Shown: positions 1 through 12,200 of the stretch, in pieces
Numbering within the stretch: the stretch's first letter is position 1
Layout of the letters: each line of letters begins with the position of its first letter
Assembly: GCF_000003815.2 (NCBI RefSeq)
Contig: NC_049996.1
Location: 10,283,545-10,347,544 of the forward strand
Length of the DNA stretch: 64,000 nucleotides
From: Branchiostoma floridae
Taxonomy: Eukaryota; Chordata; Leptocardii; Amphioxiformes; Branchiostomatidae
Direction: 5' to 3'
Translations under genes and position numbers: made by a program
The notes under the pieces: generated by a model
Database searches by the model: none
What the model saw: only the letters and a program-made list of their open reading frames with translations
What the model was told of the DNA's origin: nothing

Positions 1-111
1 TATTGTGCCATAACATTTCATAACTTTGTACTGTTACAACGGTTAGTCTGAAACCATGTTAGCAACTACTACACTGTGATAATCATATCATAAACTCCAT
101 AATTCCACATG

Positions 112-2544
112 TTATGTGTAAAAGTTGAGGGGATCATCCAAATCAAATTGCAGCAAGCCTCTGTCTACATCACATTTGGATGCACATGTACTAGTCGTAT
201 TGAATGTACATGTGGTAGTATTGGATACACATGTTGTAGTATTAGATATACCAATAGTAGGAGAAGGCTCGCACTGGTTTTCCACCAGATCTTCACTTGT
301 TGCTTCAGATGTATCGGAATCTGAGAGATCGGAATCTGAGCTTTCCCCACCATCGTGCACAGCCATGTGTTGGACTAAGTTGCACTTCCGCGCTGTGGAA
401 AAGTCACAGCGGGCACATCTGAAAGGTTTTTTCTTTGAATCATGATGATGTGTCCTCAAATGTTTCAAAAGCAAAGACCTAGAAACAGCCCCATACCCGC
501 ACTTATCACACTTGTACGGTGCGTTACCAGTGTGTTTGCGCTTGTGTAGATCTAAACAACTTTTCCACCTTGTAGAAAAGTCACACTCATCACAGTTGAA
601 AGGTTTTTCGTCCGAGTGTATCTTCATGTGTTGTGCGAGCTTAAAACGGTGAGTTGTCTCATATCCACACTTCTCACAAACATACTTCTCACCACGATGC
701 ATGGCCATGTGCTGGACTAGGTTGCATTTCCGTTCAGTGGAGAAATCACACTGACCACACTTGTGCGGTTTCTCCCCTGTATGATGATGTTTACTCAAAT
801 GTTTTGATAGACCAAACCTAGAAGAGGCCCCATAACCGCACTTCTGACACTTGTGAGGTGCATCACCATTGTGGTTGAGCTTGTGTCGAGCTAAAGTGAA
901 TTTCCGAGCAGTAGAAAAGTCACACAGATCACAGTTGAAAGCACATGTATGTCGTGCGAGTTCATGACTTTTAGTTGTCTCATACCCGCACTGCTCACAC
1001 CCGTACAGATGTTTCTCGCGAGAATGTCTAAGCACGTGCCGTTCTAAGCTGTCTTTATCTGTTGAAGAAAACCCACACTGGCTACACCAGTAAATCTTCA
1101 ACCCTGTATGAGTCTTGAAATGTTGTGAGAAGTCCGACCTTGCAGTCGTCTTGTAGCCACATACATTACACGTGTAATGTGTCTTGGTCTTGTGCTTGAC
1201 CTTGTGTCTGTCAAACAACCCTTTGTGATGTGTGGAAAAACCACATTCATGACAATGGAAAGTCTGTTTGTCATGTTTTTGTGTCTCTCTTTTTTCATTC
1301 CTTACAGTATGTTTCTCAGCAGGATGTCTAACTTTAAGCAAGTGTCTCTTTAAACTTTGTTTGTGAGTTGTGGAAAAATCACATTTATGACAATTGAAGG
1401 TTTGTTTGTTGTGTTCTGTTCCATGTTGCGAGGGGTCAAAGCTATCAACACTTTTCTCAGCAGTGTGTTGAAGCATGTGTTGGATTAAATTGTCTTTCCC
1501 TTCTGTAGAAAAGTCACACTGATCACAATTGAAAGTGTCTTTTCTTCTATGCTTCCTTGTATGACATATGAGGTCAGACCTAGAGGCAGTCTCATAACCA
1601 CACTCCTCACACTTGTAAGGTGTCTCGTCCGCATGTTCAAGCAAGTGTCTCTCAAAGTCGTCTTTCTCTGCTGTAGAAAAGTCACACTTATCAACATCAC
1701 ACCTGTAAAGTGCTTTATCGTGTTCCTTCATATGGCGTGCAAAGTCAAATCTATCAACAGTTTCATACGCGCACTGCTCGCATATCATGGGTTCCTCCCA
1801 AGTGTGTTTGAGTAAGTGCTGAAGTAAGTTGCATTTCCTCGCGCAGGAAAAATCACACTGATCACAGCAGAAAGGTTTTCCACCTCTCTGTTTTCTGTAA
1901 TGTAGCGTGGGATCAAACCTAGCTTCTGTCTGCACTCTTTGTTTCCTGTGTGTCTTTAGATGTAGTGTGAGGAGAAACTTACCATTTGCAGTAAAGTCGC
2001 ACTCATCACACTTGAAGGGTTTTTCACCAGTGTGTATGAGGTTGTGTTCGGTTAAGTTGCTGTTATCTGCTGAGGAAAAATCACTACGATCGCACTCATC
2101 AGGCTTTTCCCCCGAGCATTTCTGCATGTGCTTTTCGAGGTCAGTTGCTTCATGGCCACACTTCTTACACACAAACTGTTTCTCGCCATAGTGCTTGCGC
2201 TTGTGTTCCTGTAACTTCAATTTCTCAGATGTGGAAAAATCACATTCATCACACTTCATAATATGACTTCTTGACGAGTGTTGTTTGAAGTGAGACCTAC
2301 TAGTTGTTATGTATCCACATTTCTTACATTCAAACGGTTTCCCACCAGTGTGTTGGAGCATGTGTATGCTGAACTCGCATTTATATGCTGTGGAGAAGTC
2401 ACACTGAGCACACTTGTGTTGTGTTTTGCCTGTTCCCAAATGTCTGACGAAGGCAGACCTCCCACTTTTTTCAGCTTGCCAGTACCCGCAGAGCTGACAT
2501 ATGTACGGTGTACCCGTACCATATTGTTCCTCATACCTTTCCAT
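112..2544 (-). CDS. C2H2 poly-zinc-finger protein (putative nuclear DNA-binding factor)
   Basis: One uninterrupted reading frame encodes about 810 residues. The frame stays open upstream to a TAG near 2675, but no ATG occurs before the one at 2542-2544. That ATG has G at -3 and G at +4, so I start there. About two dozen C2H2-like units follow, mostly C-x2-C-x12-H-x3/4-H with linkers such as HTGEKP. They alternate between two types, CDFST and CGYxT. Several units are degenerate: one near FKCDECDFTAN has lost its second cysteine, one reads as C2HC, and two linker-like remnants (VDSFDPSQH, TVRNEKRETQ) have no cysteines. The C-terminus is an acidic Ser/Asp tail followed by NTTTC-type repeats and FDLDDPLNFYT. 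No KRAB, BTB or SCAN domain is visible. Family knowledge: such arrays usually bind DNA in the nucleus; the target is unknown. A 5'-UTR splice acceptor lies at 2711. Confidence 0.88.
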   Translation of the reverse strand: MERYEEQYGTGTPYICQLCGYWQAEKSGRSAFVRHLGTGKTQHKCAQCDFSTAYKCEFSIHMLQHTGGKPFECKKCGYITTSRSHFKQHSSRSHIMKCDECDFSTSEKLKLQEHKRKHYGEKQFVCKKCGHEATDLEKHMQKCSGEKPDECDRSDFSSADNSNLTEHNLIHTGEKPFKCDECDFTANGKFLLTLHLKTHRKQRVQTEARFDPTLHYRKQRGGKPFCCDQCDFSCARKCNLLQHLLKHTWEEPMICEQCAYETVDRFDFARHMKEHDKALYRCDVDKCDFSTAEKDDFERHLLEHADETPYKCEECGYETASRSDLICHTRKHRRKDTFNCDQCDFSTEGKDNLIQHMLQHTAEKSVDSFDPSQHGTEHNKQTFNCHKCDFSTTHKQSLKRHLLKVRHPAEKHTVRNEKRETQKHDKQTFHCHECGFSTHHKGLFDRHKVKHKTKTHYTCNVCGYKTTARSDFSQHFKTHTGLKIYWCSQCGFSSTDKDSLERHVLRHSREKHLYGCEQCGYETTKSHELARHTCAFNCDLCDFSTARKFTLARHKLNHNGDAPHKCQKCGYGASSRFGLSKHLSKHHHTGEKPHKCGQCDFSTERKCNLVQHMAMHRGEKYVCEKCGYETTHRFKLAQHMKIHSDEKPFNCDECDFSTRWKSCLDLHKRKHTGNAPYKCDKCGYGAVSRSLLLKHLRTHHHDSKKKPFRCARCDFSTARKCNLVQHMAVHDGGESSDSDLSDSDTSEATSEDLVENQCEPSPTIGISNTTTCVSNTTTCTFNTTSTCASKCDVDRGLLQFDLDDPLNFYT
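195..258 (-). repeat. In-frame short tandem repeat in the zinc-finger C-terminal tail
   Basis: Near-identical units of about 21 nt encode SNTTTCV / SNTTTCT / FNTTSTC near the protein end. The repeat is in frame and ends with the KCDVDRG segment. It is probably a slippage-generated, low-complexity tail rather than a domain. Confidence 0.6.
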
Positions 2545-2710
2545 CTCTACTGTAGAGGTCTGCACATGGACGTGTGGTGAGGCCAAGGTCTTGTCAGAGT
2601 TGACACTGCATGGATCTTCTCTCAATGTCTGTTGTCTGGTCCTCTGTGGTGCCTCACTCGGTCTAGCACTCTAAGGGTATTCAGCTGGTGGTTCTTCAAC
2701 TTGAGAACAG
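2545..2710 (-). other. 5' UTR part of the zinc-finger coding exon
   Basis: On the minus strand a pyrimidine-rich stretch ending TTTTGTACAG (2711-2720) is a good splice acceptor just upstream of the coding exon. The exon would therefore begin at 2710, with about 166 nt of leader before the ATG. The upstream noncoding exon and promoter were not identified. Confidence 0.5.
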
Positions 2711-5629
2711 CTGTACAAAAGAAAACTATATACAATGATTTAAAAAAAAAGCGAAATTGGATAGTTGCATATTTCTGAAACTATAGAAACCTTACAGTTA
2801 CACAAAACATTCCCAAAACAGTAACTCGGGATCATCCACAAAGACTGGCAAATCATGAGCTAAAAGTAGAACCTGTGCTTTCTTTGTATACATAATTTTA
2901 TATGCCCAGTCCTACTGTACCTATAAACTTGATAAATCTGCAATGTTTTAGGTTATCATTTTAAGGCCAAATATCTTGTTTGTTATCTTCCCTAAAGTTA
3001 AACCGGCCTCTCCCACCCTGTACACATCTGCTCGATCCTTTCCTCCTGTCCCTTGGGTGTCTAGCCAAACTTCTTGGAATTTGGGTCAAACAACGCAGTA
3101 TTCATCCGCGATAGTTGGAAGAAAAGGTAGTGCGGAAAAAAACTATTGATAAAATCTCAAATAATTCCTTGAGATGTGGTACCATTGAAGAGGAATTATT
3201 TTTTGACCATGCAACAAATTTTGGTAAAGTTTGTACTACGTGTTGTATCATTTTTGTGAGCCAAACGCACAAAGAGGCCCACCGGATGCTACTTTTCAAG
3301 TGTGAACAGAACAAAATATCAGTCACAAGTTTCTGCACGATACCTAACGTTAGTACCTATACCCTCTACTCTTATCTTGATTTCTTTCTCTCACGAAGTC
3401 TGCTTTTCCAAGAGTAAAAGTATATTTGTCAACACGTTAAAGTCGATCAGGTTGTGGTGTTAAAGTTACCGTTACTTTTCAAACACGTTGCACCCCCACT
3501 CCCTACATCAGAGGCCGAGCTCTCTTCAAAACTCGTCTCTAATTCCAACTGTCGGTCAGATAAACACCAACCTGAAAGTGTGGCAATACACAAAGGTCTC
3601 ACCTGTTGCTATTTACAGCGACCAAACGTAGAAGTTCTCGACGTATCTTAGAAATCACGTCAGATGAGCGGGGATGATCGTCTTACTCTCGTCGCACTAA
3701 TCAAAATGGTGGTAGGTCAAAGTTCACAACCCCTGATTACCCACATGTGTTCGATGTCAAACCGCAGGTCAGAAGATGATTCTCAAGCTGCCAATTAGAA
3801 TGTCAAAAAGATGTCAACGGTTGCCCCTCCGTTATCCACCTGTGCTCCATGGCAAACGATAGGTCGCCAGATGATTCCCATGACAGCAATTATGCCGTCT
3901 GGGTGCTATCCTAGTAAGTTTGGGAGCCATGGAAACCTAACTAGGGTACCACTGGGCCACCAATTATAATGATTGAAGGTCGAACGTAACACGCTTTATT
4001 ATACACTTGACTTTCGTGTGACGCCAAAGCTAGGAACCGTTGAATTAAGTAAGGCATTTTTCACCGTAGAAATTCATGGCATTTGTCCGTGCTAGCCTCT
4101 CCGATTGTCGGGGGGTTTGATATCGGGGCCTCCCCTCTTTGATATACCAGTGGAAGGGCTGCTAGTCTGGTGTGGTTTTGAGGCATATGACCGCACAAAG
4201 TTAAAATAGTGCATATTTTCTGCCAGTCCGAGAATCGCATTCGTCAGAAAACGGATCTCCCTGCTAGTTAATAGCTACTAGACTTCATGGTTAGAATTTT
4301 GACTTGTAAGAAACGAACTTAATGACTTTTGACATCTTTGCAGACGATATATGATAGAATGACTTGCGCTGTAGCATCATTAACGGCGAGACACTTTCTT
4401 GAGCCTTTCCTCGACTTTGTCATCATGAGAGAGAACGTTTTTACTTTCACTGTGGTTATCTACGCACACATTCAACCTGTGCACAGAAAGTCAGCCGAGA
4501 AAAGATCTTGTTATTTCAGTATCAAAAATAACCAATAATACCTGTTGGTGAAGATGCCATCTTCTTTGCCTTTATTTGAGTTGTAAAAACACAATAATCA
4601 TGGATCAACAGACAGCGATCACGGTATCGTATATCACAGATCACACATTTTTGAGCCATAAACTGGCGTTTTGAGGCGTGTGTGAATTTTACTTCATATT
4701 GTGTCGACTGCCGTCAATGTTGCACATAGTTGCACCAGTATAGAACGTGTGAGCTCGGCAAATCTTCAAAGGAAAACTCTTACTTCCTTGATGAAATACA
4801 AAATCCAGTGAAGATTCAATTTAGATTTCATCAAAGCGCAAACCTATGGTCATTCATGTGCAATCAGTGCCGTAACCGCCAACCTTTTGTTGGAAGTCTA
4901 CGTGAAGACTAGAATATGAAAAGAGCTCATACGGGACTTGTTATCTTAGTAGATACTCCAAAGCATAAGTTTTATGACCATGTACAGGCATTTAGATTTC
5001 TTGTAAAGATAGTGGGCCGTTCTTTTCACCTTGCTCACGTCACCTATAAAGATACCATCTCAGCATTGAAAAGTGAAAATCAACGTATAGGAAGAAAATT
5101 TACCGGTTAATGCTTACTTCTGTAGAGTTAGACGGCTATGTGTGGGTCAAACAGGTACGTGCGTGTGTTGATAGTAGATATCAAATACAGAAAGAAACAT
5201 AACTTTCTCGACGAAGGTGAAGGTAAGAGAAAGTGCAAAACTAAACAGCATGAGAGGTTTAGAAATTACACTCTTGTGTGATAGAACTTTCCTCCCTACA
5301 TCCTTGTGTAAAATGGATACCTGAGTACGGTAAGGGGGCGGGTAGCCGAGGGAGAGGGCTGTCAGTTCTGATACCGTGCCCTATAGACACAGTACCGGAT
5401 ATTAAAACAACTCACTGCCCTCACGATATAATTATATAGCTCGAAATGGCTTGGGGCGATATTTACCTTTAACTTATGCAACGTCCTTGGACAACTGTAT
5501 GACAATACATATACATAACGACCAAGGTAACCAAGTACGGCCTACTGTACTTTATTCGCGGAGCGAATTCACCTTGCAAGGATAGTTTTCATTTTAATTT
5601 GTATCTGACCTGGACGTTCTGTTTTTCAG
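2711..5629. other. Intergenic region between zinc-finger gene and GPCR
   Basis: No reading frame here looks conserved. The two genes point away from each other, so both promoters, and the missing signal-peptide exon of the receptor, could lie here. I could not place any of them. Two loosely similar blocks around 3740-3800 and 3835-3900 (shared AGATGATTC and CAATTA cores) suggest an old duplication. Confidence 0.4.
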
Positions 5630-5731
5630 GGCTGTATTGTAACAGCTCGTTTGATAACATCTACTGCTGGCCCAACACACCTGCAGGATACACTGTGTAC
5701 CTTCCGTGTCCGAAGGGATACGATAACACCA
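5630..5731 (+). CDS. GPCR exon: HRM domain, first half
   Basis: Acceptor GTTTTTCAG, donor AGTAAGT. Encodes LYCNSSFDNIYCWPNTPAG and ends CPKGYDNT. Starts with two bases of a split codon (upstream exon ends phase 1) and ends phase 1. The first HRM cysteine and the signal peptide must come from an unseen upstream exon. Confidence 0.85.
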
Positions 5732-8700
5732 GTAAGTTATATATACTTACAGAAACCTCACCATTTTACTGCATGAATGTCTACTAGCTTATTAGTGAAC
5801 TTTCACAGTCGACAGTTTTTGCAAACCACAGCACAATTACAAACGTTATGTGCTATGCATTTTGATTGAAACGTCAAGTTTGACACGTAAACGAAAGGTC
5901 GAACTTACCAACTGTATATGTTACAGACTGATTCATATTCCAGACGTTGTATGATACACTATAGAGAGCAAGGGATTGAAGAGGCAGAGGTGGAGGTTAT
6001 CTCGAGTTCATAAAAATGATTTAGCGTCAGGAATAGACGTTTTCATGCGTGTACCAATTCAAACTTTCCAATCGCTAACTCCACATCTGAGGCATCCTTC
6101 GGGACAGCGATTGCTGTCGTTTGAAAGGAGCTCATAACGTTGCTATTATTGTGACTTCTGAAGGGCGTCAAGCAATTTGTGACAAGCATTGACTGTTGAA
6201 AGATTGGTTCTCTTTAGGATTAGGAAACTTGGCTTTCGCTTAAGTACTAATCATGAATGTCACGATAGGCCAGTGTTCTTTGTCACGGTCCATGCAAGGC
6301 ATTTTCCAAATCCAGACTGCATAAGCTGACAATATGATGGGCTATGATTTGCGTGTTTTCCAGAAATCCTGGCTTACCGGATTTGTACGGAGGCCGGTGA
6401 GTGGCTGAATGGAAACTGGTCCAACTACACACTGTGTGTACCTCACAAGCTTAGCCGTGTACCGGTAAGGGCCCGCTCAAACATTTGTCATAGCCTCCAC
6501 CGGGCCGTTCTATGCGGGTACGGATATCGTAGAATTCGGCCCAAAAAAATGGGAAATTGGCCAGGTGAGACAGTCCACGCTAAAGGAAATGTTATTGTAA
6601 TGTAAAATGTAGATAAAGTTTACATTACAATATTTCTCTCCAGCTGCGGGGCTGGCCAACTCCTCTGCTAGTAAAACTCCCAATTTTTATTCTCCCTATA
6701 ACTGGCAATTTTTATTCTCCCTATAACAGCCAGCGTAGTCGGTCTGGTAGAGAATACATTTGTCATACGACCACCATATGATCGCAAACAGAGCTCGAGG
6801 TCATTCTTAAATTGGGATGGTCGTGTGTGTGTTGTACAACTTCAAATCCTTCGGACTTCTTTACATAATGCTGTGTAAGATCTTTGTCTGGATCTTGTTC
6901 TGTCACAGCCTGCTTGAAAATCCTGCTACATCAAAGGCTTCGGGTGGATTTTAATAACAGCTCGTCCGTCACTGAATTTAAACCTCCTCGTGATGTCAGC
7001 TATGCACCAAAAAAGCAAAAAAAGGCAATAACTTAAAATTTACGGAATGAAACACGGAGCCAAGTCCAATTTGTGATGGGGCAGAATTTCAGCGAAAAAT
7101 CCGGGGCGATTTTGATATTCGGCGAGCTCTAACCGATCAAAAAATTCGGCCGGCGTTCGTTTGAATTGTGACGCAGGTTAGTAATTGGATCCCATGTCAC
7201 ATTTCGATCGCTTGTTACTCTGAAAATAGGCCAGGAACAATTAGTACAGGAAATGAAATAAAGATTCCTTTTTTTTCACATCCGTGTTGAATGTCAGGCA
7301 TTTATTTTTCACTGGCTTCAAAATATTGCATCCGGTACAAATTTATATCACAGTTTAGGAATGGAGTTTCGAACGATTTGATATTCATGTAATATTATTA
7401 CTAGAAATTTGTAAAGTTGTACAACTCTGAGGTACTCAAATAGCAATCGTACGTATCCACGCACAACAAACGTATCGAAATGAACTTGCTGCGTGGCGTG
7501 ATTGGCTCGTTACCTTTCCGATCTCCCAAAGGTTAGCCTGGAGGTCGATGGAAATGAAGCGAAGAAGAAGTTTAAGGGAGTTCTTGATGAAAATAAATGG
7601 ACCTGTGCATTGGATGAGTTTAATGAGCAAGGATCGAATCTATTGTATTTACCTGGAGAAACGCCAGTAATAGGCTTTTCCCCGAACTGGTTACAGGGTT
7701 TACTTCCTGGGAAATGCCACAATTTTTCCGTAATGGCGCGGTCACATGGGTCGTGCGGTCCTTGTACGATTTTGATGCCATAGGAGTTTCAAGCAGGCCG
7801 TGACAGGACCAACCACTGACATATGAATCCAAAACAGCATTTTGCGTACCAAGAAAGTTGAACTTTGTAGGAGACTTTTGTAGATTTTTGTCCTCCAAAA
7901 TGCCCGAAGTTAGCGATGGTACGACGATCGCACGACCTATGTGACCACGCCCTAAGGTACAACCATGTATAGTTGTGTTGGAATTCTGGAGGACGATTGC
8001 ACTTAGGACAATACGATGGAATCGTGCACTGTAATCTAGCAGTTGGATCTATCATGAAAAATATTTGTTCAACTTTTTGATCATAATTTTCTTGTAAAAT
8101 CTTTATGAATAAAATTCTATAGCTATACGTTCAACAGCGATGTAAATCAAAGCATCTGTCATAAATTGTCATAGCCCTTGTTGTTGTCCTATATTACGGA
8201 ATCCTATATGTTCCATAGGAGCTAGTCAACATCTAGTAAAGGACAATCAAATCTGCGTTTGCTATATTGGACATCTATAGCTACTTCTCAAAGTGTGGTT
8301 CTTTCCAGCCGGATCTGTCCATCCTACTGGCGGTGAGAGATATCTACTTCGCTGGCTCGGCCCTATCACTGCTGATGCTGTGCATATCAATGTTCATCTT
8401 CTCTTACTTTAGGTAGGGGACTTCTACTTATGCAGTTTGGGAGGGGGATGCATGTTATATCTTAAAACAAGGGCCGGGTACCCGTAGCACTTGTTTCGTC
8501 TTGTCGTGTTGCACGTTTGTTGCTGCTGGCCTGGGTCCCAGTTTGCTCCAAGCTGAGTTGTAACCGGACACTGCCAGGATGCCAAGGCTGAGCTGATCTG
8601 TGTCCAAATTTAAATTTCTTCAAGAAGTGAATACCTAGAACACCAGAAGCCTAAGAATGTAGCATTTAGTTCAGTTCAGTCATCCATCAGGTGACACTAT

Positions 8701-9209
8701 AAAGTTCCTCCAGACGACTCTGTCGCTCATGACAGACAGGAAGCCTCAGTCTTGGAGGCCAACATCTTCCCCAATCACTCTCTGGAGGGTCAGGGATGAT
8801 CGGTCGCGTCTTCTCTTGTCTTCGGCCCGCTAGATAAGAACCCTTCTGGCCATCTCGTCGTGTAGCAATGTGTACGTAACATGTAACGTGTGAAATGGGC
8901 ATGGGTGTGTTATACTTCATCAATGAATTTTCGGAAAGTATTTCAAGGTGTGAGATCTTTAAGATCTCTTGTTGTGAATGTTTTAGGAGACTACACTGTG
9001 ACCGCATCAGAATCCACAAGCAGCTGCTTCTGTCCCTGATATTCCGGTCCATCATCCTCATCATTCTGATGCAGCCAGGGGACGACTCCGGGCCTCCTTC
9101 GTACATGGGCGAGGTACTTGGCCATTGCATATCATAAGCTTAGGTAGTGGTCATTCAATATTTTACGCCAAAGTAGTAGGCTTTTTCGTGAAATTGGTAT
9201 CTTTGAGAG

Positions 9210-9280
<71 letters not shown>

Positions 9281-12200
9281 GACAGAGAGGGCTAGAGTTA
9301 AAGACAGAGGAGCGATAGAGCTCGAGGGAGAGAGAGAGGAGAAGGCAGGGTGAGGAGAAGATAGAGACAAACTTTCGGAGACAGAGCGACAGAGGGGATG
9401 GAAGAGAGAGAGGAGGAAGGGGGAGAGGGGCCGCGGGAAGGAGGGGAGAGCCAGCTTTAATCGTAGCCACCGATGGAAGTCCCTCTAGCTCTCCCCCAGA
9501 AGTGAAGAGGAAAGTTTCAAGAGACATCAAGTCACAGTTTACCCCATGAGGACCGGAATTCCGTTGACGTCGCATGCAATTTGTGCGAACTCGACTTGTA
9601 CTCAAACTCACTTCAGATAGCACTTTGGAATTTTGTAGAACGCTGTTTAAAAACTCTTGCTGAATTCATTACAGTCAAGAAGGGAGCAAAGTTTTCTGTA
9701 TCATAATTGCAATCAGTGAAATACACATCTCACAGAAAATGCCAACCAAATTGAAGGCAAGTGATATAAATGTCAGACCCGTCGTACTGTAAATCACTTA
9801 AAGGGCACGGTGCCAAGAAAAGTGGAGAAGAAGAAAGGAACTGACAACTGAAATTAAAAGTTGGGAAATTATGCCTCCTCTGAGGGCACAGAACTGAAAT
9901 GCGCTCTAAAGATAGGATCTGAAAGGTTTTGGTATCAAATTATATTGTTTCCTCTATAAAACGGTTTTGTCATAAACACGGCGGATTTCTTTTACGGGCG
10001 GAATTTACAACAGTGTCAACGTGACTTGAAATGCTATCACAATAAAGGTGATGTTTATCTTGTCAAACAGGCCAAAGTATATTAAAGGACGAAGTCAGTC
10101 ACAAATCTGTTGCGCATCAACCACTTAAATATAACTTGTCTCCACTGCTCAAATGTGTACCAAAGTACAAACGGCGACTTCAATGTAAACGAGATATCAA
10201 AAACGAAAGTTCCACTGCATTGCATTAGAAAGCCGCTAGGGGGACCATTGAGCTTGACCTTGATTTTGCTGATCCCTGCCCACATACTAAATATCACCAG
10301 GTTCCTTCAAAGGCTTCTCGATTTATGCTTTTCACAGACACACACAATGACGAGCACACCCAAAATATAACCTTCTTGACAAATGTAATGATTATAAACT
10401 GGACTGATATGACTCACAGTCAAACCTGTCTGGTCCACATTATACTGTCCGTGGCCGCATTGGACAGATGGCCGTCTTGGGAAGGTCACTTAATGCTTGC
10501 GTCTATGCAAGGAGGTTAAAAAGACCATTTTTGGGACTGAGAAAAATGAACCGTTATGACCAGGTGACCGATGACCGTTTTGGCAGGTTTGACTGTGTAC
10601 TACATCTGTCCCCCAGCCTGTGGTGTGCCGAGGCCTGGTGGTGTTGTCCCAGTACTTCAGCATGTCCAACATCTTCTGGATGCTGGTGGAGGGCCTGTTC
10701 CTGTACATGCGCTGTGTGGTGGCAGTCTTCCATTACCTCTCAAGCCTGGCAGTCTTCTACGTGATTGGCTGGGGTAAGTGTCGGGCTGGCCTTACAGTTG
10801 CAAACACCTGGGAGAGGGATGGAGGGGGCCATTAACCCCAGCCAGTGAGAGATTGTGTAAACACAGGCTAAATGTCAGGCGAAGTACAAATATGGGCATG
10901 CGACAAAGATGCTAGTATCAGAAGTGAGTAGGAATAAAGGAGAGAACGAAAAAAGATATGAATCAATACACGTGTACCAAGAGCTATCTACCATTCCAAT
11001 CTGGTGACCCTATCATCTTCAGATGAAAAGATACAAAAGCTGGAAGTTCCGCTGCAGTACCATAAGTTGCTAGGGCGCCAAAGTCTCATCAAGGCCTGAA
11101 AATATACAAAATGTCAAGACAATACATCCAGGTCTTCTTGAGTTATCGTGGCCACAGGCCCGTGCTCACAGACGGAGACGAACGTCCCCAAAACAAAACT
11201 TCTTGGAGTAGGTAATGCAAATGTTTACTTACACATAACACATGAAACACGCCCAGCCATACAGTAAGGACTGGCCAAGCTACTGACTGACCTTTGTTTA
11301 CTTGTCATCTTAATGCTCATCCTATGTAACCAAGAGATAACTGAGCGATCTAGAAGCATTGATAGGATTTAATAGAGGCATTTGTTTTCCAGGTATGCCG
11401 GCGGTGTTCGTTGCTGCCTGGACAGTTGTCATGTACCTATTCGACACAGAGCGGTGTTGGATGGACTACACCAGGTTATCCTACGCCTGGATTGTATCCG
11501 GACCAATCGTGGTCGTTCTCGTGGTGAGAAAAATCTCCAAAGAGCTGTCCTTTTCTTGTATTTTTGCCTTTGCAAATCGTTTGCCATGATTTCACAAATG
11601 ACAGATCTGTGTAGACTCGCTTTACACTAGGTTTTTCTGAGACGTCTTGGCCAAGACCGTCTCAGCCAAGACCTTTAACGAGAGCTTTACACACGCTGTG
11701 ACAAGCTGTCTTGGACTCCCTGCAGAGCAGGCTTGCAGACATTATTCTGTGTCTCTGCATTTAACCACACACTTTCCTCTGTAATAAGTAGGCAGTTTTT
11801 CCACAAATGCAGGGGAAATATAGATGGTTGGATTGTAGTGGACTCCAACAACTATCAGAAAAAAACAGTCCCTGTTTAAAGAGGTAAAAAAAGGTGTCGA
11901 AAATAAGAAAAAAAAATTTACAATGAAAAACAACCTCCTAGTAAACACAGATCCAAAATGCTGTAGCGATTGCACTTGGTAGGCTCAATGATACATACCC
12001 TTTGACCTACAAATACCGCTCAAAGTTGGCCCTAAGCAGGCTCTGAGACGAATTTTCTAAGACCGTTCTCTTTACACAGTAAAAAATGGGTCTTGGCACT
12101 CCTGCTGTGCGTCTTCACACCCCTGCTGAGCGTCTTGAGACCACATCTGATGTGGTCTCAAGACGCACAGCAGGAAATCTGGTCTTGAGACCCCAAATCG

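Noticed and set aside
2542-2625. Extending the zinc-finger protein to a start at 2625
   Set aside because: The codon there is TTG, not ATG, and the frame continues upstream to a stop without any ATG. The ATG at 2544 has a good context.
3115-3417. 100-codon frame upstream of the GPCR as its first exon
   Set aside because: No signal peptide, no HRM cysteine pattern and no donor in the required phase 1 that joins sensibly.
5599-5787. Start codon for the GPCR just upstream of the first exon seen
   Set aside because: The upstream part of the frame lies in the polypyrimidine/acceptor region of an intron and has no signal peptide; the reading continues past the donor only by chance.
8687-9130. 147-codon minus-strand frame opposite the TM2 exon
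   Set aside because: It is the antisense of a conserved class B1 GPCR exon.
9132-9623. 163-codon Ser/Leu-rich minus-strand frame
   Set aside because: Produced by the GA/GACA microsatellite; no independent evidence.
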